Source: Parafrankia irregularis
Lineage (GTDB): Bacteria > Actinomycetota > Actinomycetes > Frankiales > Frankiaceae
Assembly (NCBI RefSeq): GCF_001536285.1
Contig: NZ_FAOZ01000011.1
Coordinates: 163,130-227,129, forward strand
Direction of reading: 5' to 3'
DNA: 64,000 nt
Shown: positions 28,788-37,883 of the stretch, piece after piece
Position numbering within the stretch: position 1 is the stretch's first letter
How the letters are laid out: each line of letters begins with the position of its first letter
Program-made: the position numbers and the translations under genes
Notes under the pieces: model-generated
The model's input: only the letters and a program-made list of their open reading frames with translations
What the model was told of the DNA's origin: nothing
Database searches by the model: none

Positions 28788-30052
28788 CGACGGGCTCCGT
28801 TCGGGGCGCCGTAGCCGTCCGCCGCCTCATAGCCGTCAGGCGGGCCGTAACCGTCAGCCGGGCCGCCGCGATGGTCCGCGGGACCGTGGGGTGCGCCCGT
28901 CGCGTGCCGCTCAGCCGGCCCGTGCGCGACGAAACCGCCAGCACCGGGATGTCCGGTGGGGGAGTGGGCACTCGTCGCCCCAGCGGCGTTCGGGGCGGTC
29001 GCAGCGGGCACGCCGGCGCCGAACCCTGGCCCGGGATCGGCCGCGGACCGGGCATCACCCACCGGCGGAGCTCCACCGGCCAGCCCAGCGCCGCGCGGTC
29101 CGCGGTCGGCGCCGCGCTCGGCGAGCTCCCGCGCCGCCGCGAGGTAGGACAGCGACCCACGGGACGCCGGGTCGTAGGTGAGGGCGGACTGCCCGTAGCT
29201 CGGTGCTTCGGCCAGCCGGACGTTACGCGGGATCGTGGTGTTCAGGACCCGATCCCCGAAATGCTCTTTGACCTCGTGCACGACCTGGTCAGCGAGCCGG
29301 GTGCGCGAGTCGTACATGGTCAGCAGGATGGTCGACAGCCGGAGCTCCTGATTGAGATGTGCCTGGACCAGCTCGACGTTACGCAGTAGCTGACCGAGGC
29401 CCTCCAGCGCGTAGTACTCGCACTGGATCGGGATCAGGAGCTCACGGGCCGCGACCAGCGCGTTGACCGTGAGCAGGCCGAGTGATGGCGGACAGTCGAT
29501 GAGGACATAGTCGACCTCGTTGCGCATGCCCTCGATGGCCCGCCGCAGCCGGGTCTCCCGCGCGACCAGGGAGACCAGCTCGATCTCCGCACCCGCGAGG
29601 TCGATGGTGGCCGGCGCGCAGAAGAGCCCTTCGGCCTCCCCGGACTGCACAACGATCTCGTCAAGCGGACGATCGCCGACCAGCACCTCGTAGATCGAGG
29701 GTGTCCCAGAGCGGTGGTCCACTCCCAGCGCGGTCGAGGCGTTGCCCTGGGGATCCAGGTCCACCACGAGCACCCGGATGCCGTGCATGGCCAGTGCGGC
29801 CGCGAGATTGACGGTGGTCGTCGTCTTGCCGACGCCACCTTTCTGGTTCGCGACGGTGATGATGCGCCGCCGGTTGGGTCGCGGGAAGGGTCGTCGTCGT
29901 TCCATCGTCAGTGCTTCCACCGCCGCTGCTGCCGCCGCTCCGATCGGGGTCGATGAATCGAGAGGGTCCAGCCCCGGAAATCCGGACCCACCGCCCGGTG
30001 ACGTCCCATAGGTCAGGCCTCCTCGATCCGTCGACGCTGCTTCAGGTGCCAT
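28784..30052 (-). CDS. parA: Chromosome partitioning ATPase ParA
   Basis: A Walker-type ATPase, 422 residues from the chosen ATG at 30052. A disordered head of ~62 residues precedes the deviant Walker [11 protein letters not shown] (K71/K76). Later come the Walker B region [16 protein letters not shown] and the ParA DNA-binding surface. After ~315 residues there is a Gly/Pro/Ala-rich tail of about 105 residues ([20 protein letters not shown]) not usual for ParA. The start is uncertain: the frame is open to 30229, and an ATG at 29905 ([10 protein letters not shown]) would give the usual core. With 30052, a parS lies 23 bp upstream. Translation is coupled to parB. Confidence 0.93.
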   Translation of the reverse strand: MAPEAASTDRGGLTYGTSPGGGSGFPGLDPLDSSTPIGAAAAAAVEALTMERRRPFPRPNRRRIITVANQKGGVGKTTTTVNLAAALAMHGIRVLVVDLDPQGNASTALGVDHRSGTPSIYEVLVGDRPLDEIVVQSGEAEGLFCAPATIDLAGAEIELVSLVARETRLRRAIEGMRNEVDYVLIDCPPSLGLLTVNALVAARELLIPIQCEYYALEGLGQLLRNVELVQAHLNQELRLSTILLTMYDSRTRLADQVVHEVKEHFGDRVLNTTIPRNVRLAEAPSYGQSALTYDPASRGSLSYLAAARELAERGADRGPRGAGLAGGAPPVGDARSAADPGPGFGAGVPAATAPNAAGATSAHSPTGHPGAGGFVAHGPAERHATGAPHGPADHRGGPADGYGPPDGYEAADGYGAPNGARR

Positions 30053-30074
30053 CGCCGTCTGGTAAGGAATCGCT

Positions 30075-30088
30075 GTTTCACGTGGAAC
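30075..30088. promoter_or_regulatory. parS site overlapping the rsmG stop codon
   Basis: GTTTCACGTGGAAC, identical to the site at 26085. The rsmG TGA (30078-30080, complement) lies inside it, and the parA start is just downstream, so ParB could also affect parAB transcription. Confidence 0.88.
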
Positions 30089-30968
30089 GTGACCGCCCAC
30101 GTGCCGGTCGATCAGGAGTTCCCTCCCGTACTCGCCGTGGCTGTGTCGCCCGTCTGGCCTGCCGGTCATCCGTGCCGCGCCGTCCCCTCCCACCGTCCCC
30201 ACGGGCCGCCGCGACGGTGCGCGTCGCACGAAGCACGCGGGTGGGTTCCTCCACCAGGTCAGCTCCGCACGTCACGACGTCCACCTCGCGCCAACCCTGG
30301 GAATCGAGATCACTACGCGCCGCCTGCAATTCCTCAAGGATTCGCGAGCCGCGTAGTGCAAGCATGACACCGCCTGAACGGGTCATCGGCAGCAGTACCG
30401 CGCCAAGGCGGCCGAGTGGAGCCACCGCACGGGCCACGGATACGTCGAAATCACGGTGTGGCGGGCGCTGCGCGAGGTCCGGTGCCCGACCACGCACCAC
30501 TTCAATCTGTTCTTCCAGGCCAAGTTGTGCCACAACTTCGCTGAGGAAGCGACACCTTCGTTCCATTGGTTCGAGCAGGGTGACCCGCAGGTCCGGCCGG
30601 GCCAGGGCGAGGGGAACACCGGGCAGCCCGGCGCCGCTGCCTACGTCCACGACCTCAGGCACCCGTCCGGATGGGCCGGGGAGCTCGGCCGCGGTGGGAA
30701 CAGCCTCGGCAAGCACCGCGGAGTTCAGCAGATGCCGGGACCACAACCGGCCCGTCTCACGCGGGCCGATCAGACCTCGCTCCACGCCCGCCGTCGCCAG
30801 CAGCTCCGCGTACTGAACAGCCAGGTCCAGCCGATCACCGAAGACGCGGGTCGCGGCATCGGGGACGACTTCGATCTCCTGGCTCTCCTCGATCGCCTCG
30901 GACCGAACGTCGGCGGCGGTGCCGGAGTCCAGGAGGCCGTCGGCGGAGTCCGTCGGGGGAGTGCTCAC
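30078..30968 (-). CDS. rsmG: 16S rRNA (guanine-N7) methyltransferase
   Basis: A 296-residue GidB/RsmG enzyme that methylates the N7 of a guanine in the 530 loop of 16S rRNA using S-adenosylmethionine. Motif I is VVDVGSGAGLPGVPLALARP. The FDVSVARAVAPLGRL segment and the N-terminal ETGRLWSRHLLNSAVLAE, typical of GidB, are present. GTG at 30968 is preceded by GGAGG, which fixes the start; the frame reaches 31226. The N-terminal ~45 residues and a basic C-terminal tail are extra. Next in the set is parA; upstream is an interposed GT-C type gene rather than jag. Confidence 0.93.
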   Translation of the reverse strand: MSTPPTDSADGLLDSGTAADVRSEAIEESQEIEVVPDAATRVFGDRLDLAVQYAELLATAGVERGLIGPRETGRLWSRHLLNSAVLAEAVPTAAELPGPSGRVPEVVDVGSGAGLPGVPLALARPDLRVTLLEPMERRCRFLSEVVAQLGLEEQIEVVRGRAPDLAQRPPHRDFDVSVARAVAPLGRLGAVLLPMTRSGGVMLALRGSRILEELQAARSDLDSQGWREVDVVTCGADLVEEPTRVLRATRTVAAARGDGGRGRRGTDDRQARRATQPRRVREGTPDRPARGRSRST

Positions 30969-31324
30969 CGCCCGACCTCCGTTGCGGCGCGGCGAGCCGC
31001 GCCCCCCGGGCGGGTGGTGTCGCGGAAGCCGGACTGGCCCAACACGTTCGGGAGACCGTTCCGGTGGACTACCTGGAAGCGCGCGAGGCGGGCCAGGTGG
31101 ACCGGTTCGCCTCGAAAGAGGCCGGAACTGACCGCCCTCCCGGGAACGGCGGACGGACTCCGGCCGGCAGGGGAGTGGCATCCAGGCGAAGCCGGGCGCC
31201 CGGGATGACGGGGACTGGTCGGGCATGAAGGCACGGACCCAGCATCCCCGGTGAACCGGCGCACGCGCGTCAGGTACTGCTTCGGATTGTCGTTGTGTCG
31301 GGAATCAAGCCGGGGACGATCGCC
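30969..31324. other. Intergenic region upstream of rsmG
   Basis: A 356-bp stretch without a gene or clear structure. It presumably carries the rsmG-parA-parB promoter. Confidence 0.4.
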
Positions 31325-33544
31325 CTACGGGAAATGTTTCCCGTGAATCATTTCGCGCTCTGCGCCGTTCGGGCGGCCGCACCGCTCGTAGACCGTCACC
31401 GAGCCAGTGAGCCGGAAGGACCATTGTTCGCCTGGGCACCAGCCGTCCTGCCGCAGCGCCGCGAGGTCGGCGGCAATCGCCTTCTCCTCGATGTCGAAGA
31501 CGAAGACGATCAGCCGCTTCGATCGCTGGAGGTGAGCCACCGCGGCGGCATCAGCCGCGTTGTCCGAGCCGACGGAATCGGAGTCGGCGGTGGAGCCGGT
31601 GACGGCCGTGTCCGCCAAAGTGGCAGCCGCCTTGTCCACCGCGGTGCCGGAGTCAGCTGCCGCGGCCGAGTCAGCCGAGGTGGACGCCGCGAGCTCGGCG
31701 CGGCGCAGGAGGCCCGGGACGACGAACACCGTGTCGGCTCGCGCGACCCGTGGTGCCTCCGCCCCGGCGGCGGTCCCCGCCGGCACCGGGGGGAGCGCCC
31801 CCGGCTGACGTGGCAGGTCATCACTGACCTCCATGGCGTAGATCCAGCCCGGACGGGCAAGGCGCCCGCCGACCACGACGACATCGCCCGGACGGACCAG
31901 ACGCCGGGTGGCCACCGTGGCATCGACCATCAGATCCAGTCCGCGCAGGCGGTCCCGCCGCTCCCACAGGAGCCGGTCCCCGGACAGGCCGCCCGCCAGC
32001 GCCACACCCGCGACGATCAGCAGCACCATCGCCCCGGATGTCGCCCCGAGCACCGAAAGCAGTCGGTCACGCGGCGCAGCATCAGCCCGGTCGCGGGTCA
32101 CCCGTCGGACCACCTGACGGACCACGCGATCCACGCCGACAACCACGACAAGAAGCAGCAGCGGAACGACGAACTGGTTCGTCCTCGTCGGCCCGAACGG
32201 CCAGAAGCGCACCGCACTCGCGCCGAGCATCAGCACCTCGGCTCCGACGAGCGCGGCCAGGACCCGCCGCCCGTCCGCCCGGCGGGCCAGCGCGGCGATG
32301 CCGACCGCACCGAACACCCCGGTCAGCGGGGCGAGCAGCCACGGCAGATAGTGCGGCAGGTGCAGGTACCCCGGCACGAGGCTCGGATCGAACTGGTCGA
32401 TTCCCGGCGGCGAGCCGGCGAGCATTCGCCAGAGCTGATCGCCGACGAAACACATGGCCTGCCACGGATCCCGTCCGGCGAGGAACTGCGTGTCCCAGTA
32501 GTCCCCCGCGCGCTGGGCGGACTGGTGGCCGAGGAAGACCAGGGTGTGCACCGTCACCAGCACGACGGCCGGCAACGTCTCACGCAGGCACCGACCCAGT
32601 TGGCTTCGGCGCAACTGGCCTCGGCGCAGCAGGCTTCGGCCTCCGCCGCCGCCTCCGCCGCCAACACCACCGCCCAGGACGTCCATCGCCGCGAGGGGCA
32701 CGATCACGAACACCGCTGGAACGGAGCACAGGGCGACCACCCCGGCCGCCATCCTGCGGGCACCCCGGCCACGCGTGTCGCCGCCTCGCACCGGCCCCAG
32801 CCACAGCAGCACCACCGCGACGGTCGCGACGGTCTCGACCGTGTACGGCTTGAGCTGGGTCGCGAGGTCGAGAAAGGTGGCGTTCAGGCACAGCCAGCAG
32901 ACCGCGAAGGCAGCCGCCACCGACCCGGCGAACCGGCGGACGAGAACCGCGACCGCCACGCCCAGCGCGGGAAGCGCAAGCAGGCCGGGCAGTCGCAGCG
33001 CCCAGGTATGCCAGCCGAACGCCTCCCCGGACAGCCGGACGAGTCCGAACCACCCGAGCGCGGACGGGGTGTTGGCAACCGCCAGCTCGGACCACACCGA
33101 GCTCAGAGGCTCACTGACGAAATGACCACGCCAGATCTCGTCGTACCAGAACGGTCGGCGCAGGTACGCGGCGAGGAGAACCACGGGCCCCGTCAGCAGG
33201 AGCACCACACACCCGATCAGCCAGGCTCGCGAGAACCGCGAGAACCGCGGGTGCTGAGAGGGGGCGTCGGCCGTGGTGCCGGCGGCGGGAGGTGCCGCGG
33301 CCGTTGCGGACGACGGCGACGCCGTGGGAGGAGCTGTTGCGGCAGCGGGAGGACTGGCCGGCGCCGACGGCTTCACCGCCTTGGGCGAGATGGCCGGTGC
33401 CTGTGCCCGTGGCGGAACCACCCGTGCGCCTCCCGATCGCCTCGCTGTGCAGCCGGGATCGGGAATCCGCTGACCTGCCGGCGTGTGCCGCAGGTTCCGC
33501 CGCTCCACGCCCGCGCACGAACCAGGTCCGCGCGCGGGCGTCAC
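31325..33544 (-). CDS. GT-C fold membrane glycosyltransferase-like protein
   Basis: A 739-residue (maximum) membrane protein. An Ala/Pro-rich head of ~90 residues precedes about ten predicted helices. After the first helix, RRPFWYDEIWRGHFV holds the acidic pair typical of the first external loop of GT-C (PMT/ArnT-like) glycosyltransferases that use lipid-linked sugars. A Ser/Ala-rich loop and a final extracellular domain of about 130 residues follow. The start is uncertain: GTG at 33544 is the longest option and GTG at 33376 is possible. It lies between jag and rsmG, which are normally adjacent, so it appears to be an insertion into the set. Acceptor and sugar unknown. Confidence 0.7.
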   Translation of the reverse strand: MTPARGPGSCAGVERRNLRHTPAGQRIPDPGCTARRSGGARVVPPRAQAPAISPKAVKPSAPASPPAAATAPPTASPSSATAAAPPAAGTTADAPSQHPRFSRFSRAWLIGCVVLLLTGPVVLLAAYLRRPFWYDEIWRGHFVSEPLSSVWSELAVANTPSALGWFGLVRLSGEAFGWHTWALRLPGLLALPALGVAVAVLVRRFAGSVAAAFAVCWLCLNATFLDLATQLKPYTVETVATVAVVLLWLGPVRGGDTRGRGARRMAAGVVALCSVPAVFVIVPLAAMDVLGGGVGGGGGGGGRSLLRRGQLRRSQLGRCLRETLPAVVLVTVHTLVFLGHQSAQRAGDYWDTQFLAGRDPWQAMCFVGDQLWRMLAGSPPGIDQFDPSLVPGYLHLPHYLPWLLAPLTGVFGAVGIAALARRADGRRVLAALVGAEVLMLGASAVRFWPFGPTRTNQFVVPLLLLVVVVGVDRVVRQVVRRVTRDRADAAPRDRLLSVLGATSGAMVLLIVAGVALAGGLSGDRLLWERRDRLRGLDLMVDATVATRRLVRPGDVVVVGGRLARPGWIYAMEVSDDLPRQPGALPPVPAGTAAGAEAPRVARADTVFVVPGLLRRAELAASTSADSAAAADSGTAVDKAAATLADTAVTGSTADSDSVGSDNAADAAAVAHLQRSKRLIVFVFDIEEKAIAADLAALRQDGWCPGEQWSFRLTGSVTVYERCGRPNGAEREMIHGKHFP

Positions 33545-33602
33545 GTCACGCAGGGATCACGCGGCCGAGCCCGGGAAAGCCCAGCCGACGCTACACGCGA
33601 GG

Positions 33603-34202
33603 TCAGTCGGGCAGGACCACGACCCGACGGCTGGGCTCCTCGCCCTCGGACTCGCTGTGCACACCGTCGATCGTGGCGATCACGTCGTGCACGACCTTGC
33701 GCTCGAACGGGGTCATCGCGGCCAGCTTCCGAGGCTCGCCGGTGTCGAGGACCTTGCGTGCCGCCGAGGTCGCGACCTTGCGCAGCTCCACCCGCCGACG
33801 AGCGCGATGCCCGCCCACGTCGAGCATGAGCCGGCTGCGGACACCAGTCTTCTGCAGCACCGCGAGCCGGGTCAGCTCCTGGAGAGCCTCAAGGGTCTCG
33901 CCGCCGGTGCCGATCAGCTTGTCCAGGCCGTCCCCGACGACGGCGACGACCGCTCGCCCGCCTTCGACGTCGAGGTCGAGGTCGCCGTCCATGTCGACGA
34001 TGTCGAGCAGACCCTCGATGTAGTCCGCGGCGATCTCGCCTTCCTGCTCCAGGTCGGCGATGCGGCGCTCACCGCCACCCGCGGACCCCGACCCGCCGGT
34101 CGCCGCGGCCGAGTCGGTCACGGCCTCGTCGGCCCCGGCCGCAGGGCTGTCCTCGTTGGCCTCGGGTTCTTCCACGGCGAGGTCAGGTGCCGAACCGGTC
34201 AT
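33603..34202 (-). CDS. jag: Jag/KhpB RNA-binding protein
   Basis: A 199-residue protein with an acidic head of ~50 residues, a KH domain (GDGLDKLIGTGGETLEALQE) and an R3H domain (MTPFERKVVHDVIATIDGVHSES... RRVVVLPD). KhpB-type proteins bind RNA and act with YidC and in cell elongation control. The ATG at 34202 has CTGGAG just upstream. The next gene upstream is yidC, 228 bp away on the same strand, as in most Gram-positive oriC regions. Confidence 0.93.
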   Translation of the reverse strand: MTGSAPDLAVEEPEANEDSPAAGADEAVTDSAAATGGSGSAGGGERRIADLEQEGEIAADYIEGLLDIVDMDGDLDLDVEGGRAVVAVVGDGLDKLIGTGGETLEALQELTRLAVLQKTGVRSRLMLDVGGHRARRRVELRKVATSAARKVLDTGEPRKLAAMTPFERKVVHDVIATIDGVHSESEGEEPSRRVVVLPD

Positions 34203-34430
34203 CAGCGTTACTCCAGGGGAAAGTGGGCGGCGATGCCGACAGTACGGCACGTCCGACCGCCGCGGGGTCAACGCGACGTTGGCGGGGCGCTGCCTCTTCG
34301 GACGTTCCGTGTCGTCCCGGCCTGACTGCCCGGACGATGCTCAGGGATGGGCGCAGGACCGGTACCCGGCCAGGTCGCCCAGCGGCGGCCGCGACCGGAT
34401 TCGCACGCACTAGCGGCGACCGCCGGCCCA

Positions 34431-35879
34431 TCAGCGACGCCCGCCCGGCCGCTTGCCCTTTCCGCGACGCTTGGCGGGGCGAGATCCACCGGGAGCCCGC
34501 CGCGCGCCGGCGGGGACGGGGGCCTGGGACGACCGGGAAGCGGCAGCGGCATCCGAATCGGCGACACCGTTACGAGAGGTTCCCGCCGACGCCGACGCCG
34601 AACCAGACTTGCTGTCACCCACGCCGTCGACGATGCCGTTCTTCGCGCCCGACGTCTCGCCGGCCGCGGCCGCGGTCGGCGACGAGACGGCCCCACCGGT
34701 GCCCGCCGCACCGCCCTTCGTCAGGCGGCCCTTGCCACTGCCTCCACCGGCACCGGCACCGGCACCGGACGAATCAGCCTTCGTCTGGCCGCCCTTGGCG
34801 GCAGCGGGCTTCGCCGAGCCGTTGCCGGCCGCGGCACCGGACCTGGAGCGGGTTCCGGGGGGAGCCTTCGACGGGCGGCTGCCCGGCCGAGGCGCGTCGG
34901 TTCCAGCACCCGAGCCGCTTGCCGCCGCGTCCGCTGTGGACTGCGCTGCCCGGGCCCCGAGGCTCTTCGACTTCGCTCCCGCGCGGGCACCGGGGGCCGG
35001 CCGGGCGCCGGGCGCCGGGCGGGAAACCGTCGTGCCGTCCGTGGTGGCCGTGCGTGCCCCGGGAACCCGGCCGCCGGCGGCGAGCGGCTGGATCGGCGGC
35101 ATCTTCCTGATGACGAAGAACTGCTGGCCGAGGCTCCACAGGTTGGTGGTCAGCCAGTACAGCAGGACGGCGATCGGGAACCGGAATCCGAAGATCGCCA
35201 GCATGAGCGGCGAACCGTACAGCAGGATCTTCTGGACCATCGCCTGCTGCGGGTCGACCGCGGTGCCGGCACGGTTCATGATCTGCCGCTGGGTCAGGAA
35301 GGTCGTCACGCCCATCGTGACGATCAGCACGACCGCGAGGATCTTCGTGTGCATCCCGTTGGCGCCGAGGAAGTCCAGGAAGTCCGGCGACGACGTGAAC
35401 TTGCTCGACAGCGAAATGCCCCACAGCTTCGCCGTGGCGATCTGTTCGACCTGATCGGCGGACAGCCCGACCCGGGGCCGCCAGACCAGAGAGCCGCCCG
35501 GGCCCTCGTTCATCGGCGCCAGGTGCGTGAAGACGTGGAACAGCGAGATGAACAGCGGGATCTGCAGGAGGATGGGCAGACAGCCGAGCAGTGGATTTCC
35601 GTGCTCCTTCTGGAGCTTCATGATCTCCAGCTGCATCTGCTGCTTGTCGTGCCCGTACTTCTCCTTGATCTCCTTGATGCGCGGCTGCATCATCTGCATC
35701 GTCCGCTGGGACTTCACCTGCTTGACGAACAGCGGGAAGATCAGGATGCGGACGCAGATGACGAGCAGGATGACCGACAGCGCCCAGGCGAAGAAGCTGT
35801 CCCTGCCGAAGATCGGCCCGAAGCCCTTGTGGAAGAAGACGATCGCGTTTGCCGCGAGATGGTAAAGCGGATCCAACAC
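34431..35879 (-). CDS. yidC: Membrane protein insertase YidC
   Basis: A 482-residue YidC/Oxa1 insertase. Five membrane helices lie in the first ~270 residues (SFFAWALSVILLVICVRILI; GCLPILLQIPLFISLFHVF; TMGVTTFLTQRQIM; FPIAVLLYWLTTNLWSLGQQ). The hydrophilic-groove Arg lies in the first helix region (VRILIFPLFVKQ). A C-terminal ~200-residue Ala/Gly/Lys-rich tail ending KRRGKGKRPGGRR probably contacts the ribosome. GTG at 35879 is preceded by GAGGAG. It inserts small membrane proteins; YidD lies just upstream, 12 bp away. Confidence 0.95.
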   Translation of the reverse strand: MLDPLYHLAANAIVFFHKGFGPIFGRDSFFAWALSVILLVICVRILIFPLFVKQVKSQRTMQMMQPRIKEIKEKYGHDKQQMQLEIMKLQKEHGNPLLGCLPILLQIPLFISLFHVFTHLAPMNEGPGGSLVWRPRVGLSADQVEQIATAKLWGISLSSKFTSSPDFLDFLGANGMHTKILAVVLIVTMGVTTFLTQRQIMNRAGTAVDPQQAMVQKILLYGSPLMLAIFGFRFPIAVLLYWLTTNLWSLGQQFFVIRKMPPIQPLAAGGRVPGARTATTDGTTVSRPAPGARPAPGARAGAKSKSLGARAAQSTADAAASGSGAGTDAPRPGSRPSKAPPGTRSRSGAAAGNGSAKPAAAKGGQTKADSSGAGAGAGGGSGKGRLTKGGAAGTGGAVSSPTAAAAGETSGAKNGIVDGVGDSKSGSASASAGTSRNGVADSDAAAASRSSQAPVPAGARRAPGGSRPAKRRGKGKRPGGRR

Positions 35880-35891
35880 CTGTCTGTCTCC

Positions 35892-36440
35892 TCACACCCG
35901 CGTTCCGCGACGGGAACCGACGATCTCGGAACGCGTCCCCCCTAGCGGGGACGCGGTGCGATGCCCGGGCCCGGCAGCGGCCCGGGCGACATCCGCCCGG
36001 GCGACATCCGCCCGGCCGACGTCCGTTGCCCGGTCGATGCCCGTCGGGCTCGGGGCCGCAGGACCCCTGCCAGGGCTGCCAGCGCCACCGGACCCAACAC
36101 CTGGCACCGGGTCGTAGCCGCCAGCCGACAGCGGCTGGCAACGCAACAGCCGACGGAGGGCCAACAAACCACCGACGACGCCACCGTGCCGCCGCAGAGC
36201 GGTCAGGGCATAGGCGCTACAGGACGGCTCAAACCGGCAGCAGCCCGCGTTCCGCGCCGACCAGCCGGCGCGGTACAGCCGGACCAGCGCCGTGAGAGCC
36301 CACGCGAGAGGCCCACGGACCGCCTGGTCGGAGGTCCGGGCCAGGGTGGGAAATCTCCTGGCGGTGATCGGCGCGGCGAACACAAGGTCGACGAGTGCCA
36401 TCAGGACCACCAGGATCCCCGCGTACCGGGCCACGCTCAT
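35892..36440 (-). CDS. yidD: Membrane protein insertion efficiency factor YidD with N-terminal extension
   Basis: A 182-residue product. The YidD core is at about 50-110: [36 protein letters not shown] and GYDPVP, with the conserved cysteines. Family members are usually 70-90 residues, so the preceding ~45 residues (one hydrophobic helix, [17 protein letters not shown]) and the trailing ~65 residues are extra. The ATG overlaps the rnpA stop as ATGA (36437-36440), which supports the long start by translational coupling; a shorter internal start cannot be ruled out. It assists YidC/Sec insertion. Confidence 0.88.
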   Translation of the reverse strand: MSVARYAGILVVLMALVDLVFAAPITARRFPTLARTSDQAVRGPLAWALTALVRLYRAGWSARNAGCCRFEPSCSAYALTALRRHGGVVGGLLALRRLLRCQPLSAGGYDPVPGVGSGGAGSPGRGPAAPSPTGIDRATDVGRADVARADVARAAAGPGHRTASPLGGTRSEIVGSRRGTRV

Positions 36441-36802
36441 CCGAAGCGCGCCGATCGTGGGGACCGGCCGGAACGAACCGTGCCGAAGGCCGAGTCGAGC
36501 GATCGACCCAGATCTGCCGACGTCGCGGTCGCCGCTTCAGGCAACGCTCGAACCAGAACCGCGGTTCCCGGCGGTAGCAGAGGCAGCCGGGACCGGGTCT
36601 GTTCGCGAAGACGCCGACGGACACGGTTACGAACCACCGCGTTACCGACACGCCGCCCTACGACAAAGCCCGCCCGGGGTGGACTGTCCACATCGGTGTG
36701 CATGCTGTGGACAACGATTGACCCCGCCCGAATACGCCGGCCGGACCGCCCGAGGATGGCGTGGTCCGTCTTCGTACGTACTCGCGAGCCCCGGGGGAGC
36801 AT
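36437..36802 (-). CDS. rnpA: Ribonuclease P protein component
   Basis: A 121-residue basic protein that joins the RNase P RNA in tRNA 5' maturation. The family signature [17 protein letters not shown] lies at about 52-68. Length is normal. It is downstream of rpmH by 33 bp and overlaps yidD. Two DnaA-like boxes fall within the coding sequence. Confidence 0.95.
   Translation of the reverse strand: MLPRGSRVRTKTDHAILGRSGRRIRAGSIVVHSMHTDVDSPPRAGFVVGRRVGNAVVRNRVRRRLREQTRSRLPLLPPGTAVLVRALPEAATATSADLGRSLDSAFGTVRSGRSPRSARFG
36684..36714. promoter_or_regulatory. Two DnaA boxes inside rnpA
   Basis: CTGTCCACA at 36684-36692 and TGTGGACAA at 36706-36714, the latter a perfect reverse TTGTCCACA. They point toward each other, unlike the co-oriented clusters. 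Confidence 0.5.
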
Positions 36803-36835
36803 GGCTGGACGGCGGCAGGCGCGTTGGTTCCGCCG

Positions 36836-36973
36836 TCAGGCGGAGAGCTCGTTGCGGCCCTTACGGCGGCGACCGGACAGGATGGCGCGGCCGGCGCGGG
36901 TCCGCATCCGGAGCCGGAACCCGTGGGTGCGGGCCCGCCGGCGGTTGTTCGGCTGGAAGGTGCGCTTGCTCAC
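36836..36973 (-). CDS. rpmH: Ribosomal protein bL34
   Basis: A 45-residue protein, [20 protein letters not shown] followed by the usual basic tail, of the standard L34 size. GTG start at 36973. It is the first gene of the minus-strand set rpmH-rnpA-yidD-yidC and is divergent from dnaA. Confidence 0.97.
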   Translation of the reverse strand: MSKRTFQPNNRRRARTHGFRLRMRTRAGRAILSGRRRKGRNELSA

Positions 36974-37521
36974 GTGAGGACTCCGGAGACACAGACGGCG
37001 GGACACCGGCGTGGATTGCCGGCCATGACTGACGCCTCGGCTACGGGGCGCGGACCTGGGTCGCCGACCGGCCGGACCCCCTGTGCGGAGGGTGCCTTTC
37101 GCCAAAACCCAACATCCGGGAAGCCAGGCCCCATGGCACCGAGGTACGTGATGTCACCGAGGTACGTGGGAGCCGACCGTCGCCGTGGTTCTCCCTAGCC
37201 TACACACGATGCCACCATCGCCGGGTCCGTCCTGACCGTAGGCCACGGTCCCGTCGCCGCCGGGCAGTCGCGGGGGGATCGCAGGGAGGCCCGAATCCCG
37301 CTCCAAGGACCGGGCTGTTAACGTTTGGTGCTCTGTCCGTGCCGCCGTCACCTCCGTCCGCGAACCGCCTGCCCTCCACGAAGCGCACGGAGGCTGTAGG
37401 TGGCAGCACCGTCACCACCCGCTCGTCGGCGCAACGCACTCCGTGGCTTCCCGTCTGTCGTCCAGTTTGTGGCCCTGCCGGCGATGCCACGCCCGATGCG
37501 GTGTCATGTCCATGCACAGGT

Positions 37522-37542
37522 TGTGGACGACGATGTGGAGAA
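37522..37542. promoter_or_regulatory. DnaA-box pair upstream of dnaA
   Basis: TGTGGACGA (37522-37530) and TGTGGAGAA (37534-37542), co-oriented and again 12 bp apart. About 340 bp before the dnaA start, fitting autoregulation. Confidence 0.5.
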
Positions 37543-37606
37543 CTCTTCTCGGAGGATGCTGTGTGCCGCCGGCAGTGGACGCCGCATCGCCGCCAGGGGC
37601 GACGCA

Positions 37607-37666
37607 GACCCGGGTACGGCCGACCCGGGTACGGCCGACCCGGGTACGGCCGACCCGGGCGCGGTC
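37607..37666 (+). repeat. 15-bp tandem repeat upstream of dnaA
   Basis: GACCCGGGTACGGCC is repeated exactly at 37607, 37622 and 37637, with a fourth degenerate unit at 37652. It lies 220-280 bp before dnaA. Confidence 0.85.
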
Positions 37667-37883
37667 GGCCCGGGGAGCGAACCGACCGCGTCGCTGCCGG
37701 GATCCACGCCCGCCGATCACCTCGGCGGGGTCGTCCTGCCGACACTTCCGACGATTACCCACACAGGACGGCTACCAGAGACACCACGGGTCACACTGCC
37801 AGTCAGAGTCAGTCAGCGACTTCGGCTACCTACGGTCGTGTCATCCCTCCGAACAGCCACGAAGAACCACGAGGAGCCCCGCA

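Larger units (their letters stand above)
36974..37883. other. rpmH-dnaA divergent regulatory region
   Basis: This 910-bp stretch contains the promoters of both directions, DnaA-box-like sequences at 37522-37542 and a 15-bp tandem repeat at 37607-37666. No gene is seen. Confidence 0.6.

Noticed and set aside
31336..31349. GTTTCCCGTGAATC as a third parS near parAB
   Set aside because: Two changes from the core, including the central CACGTG; kept out of the feature list.
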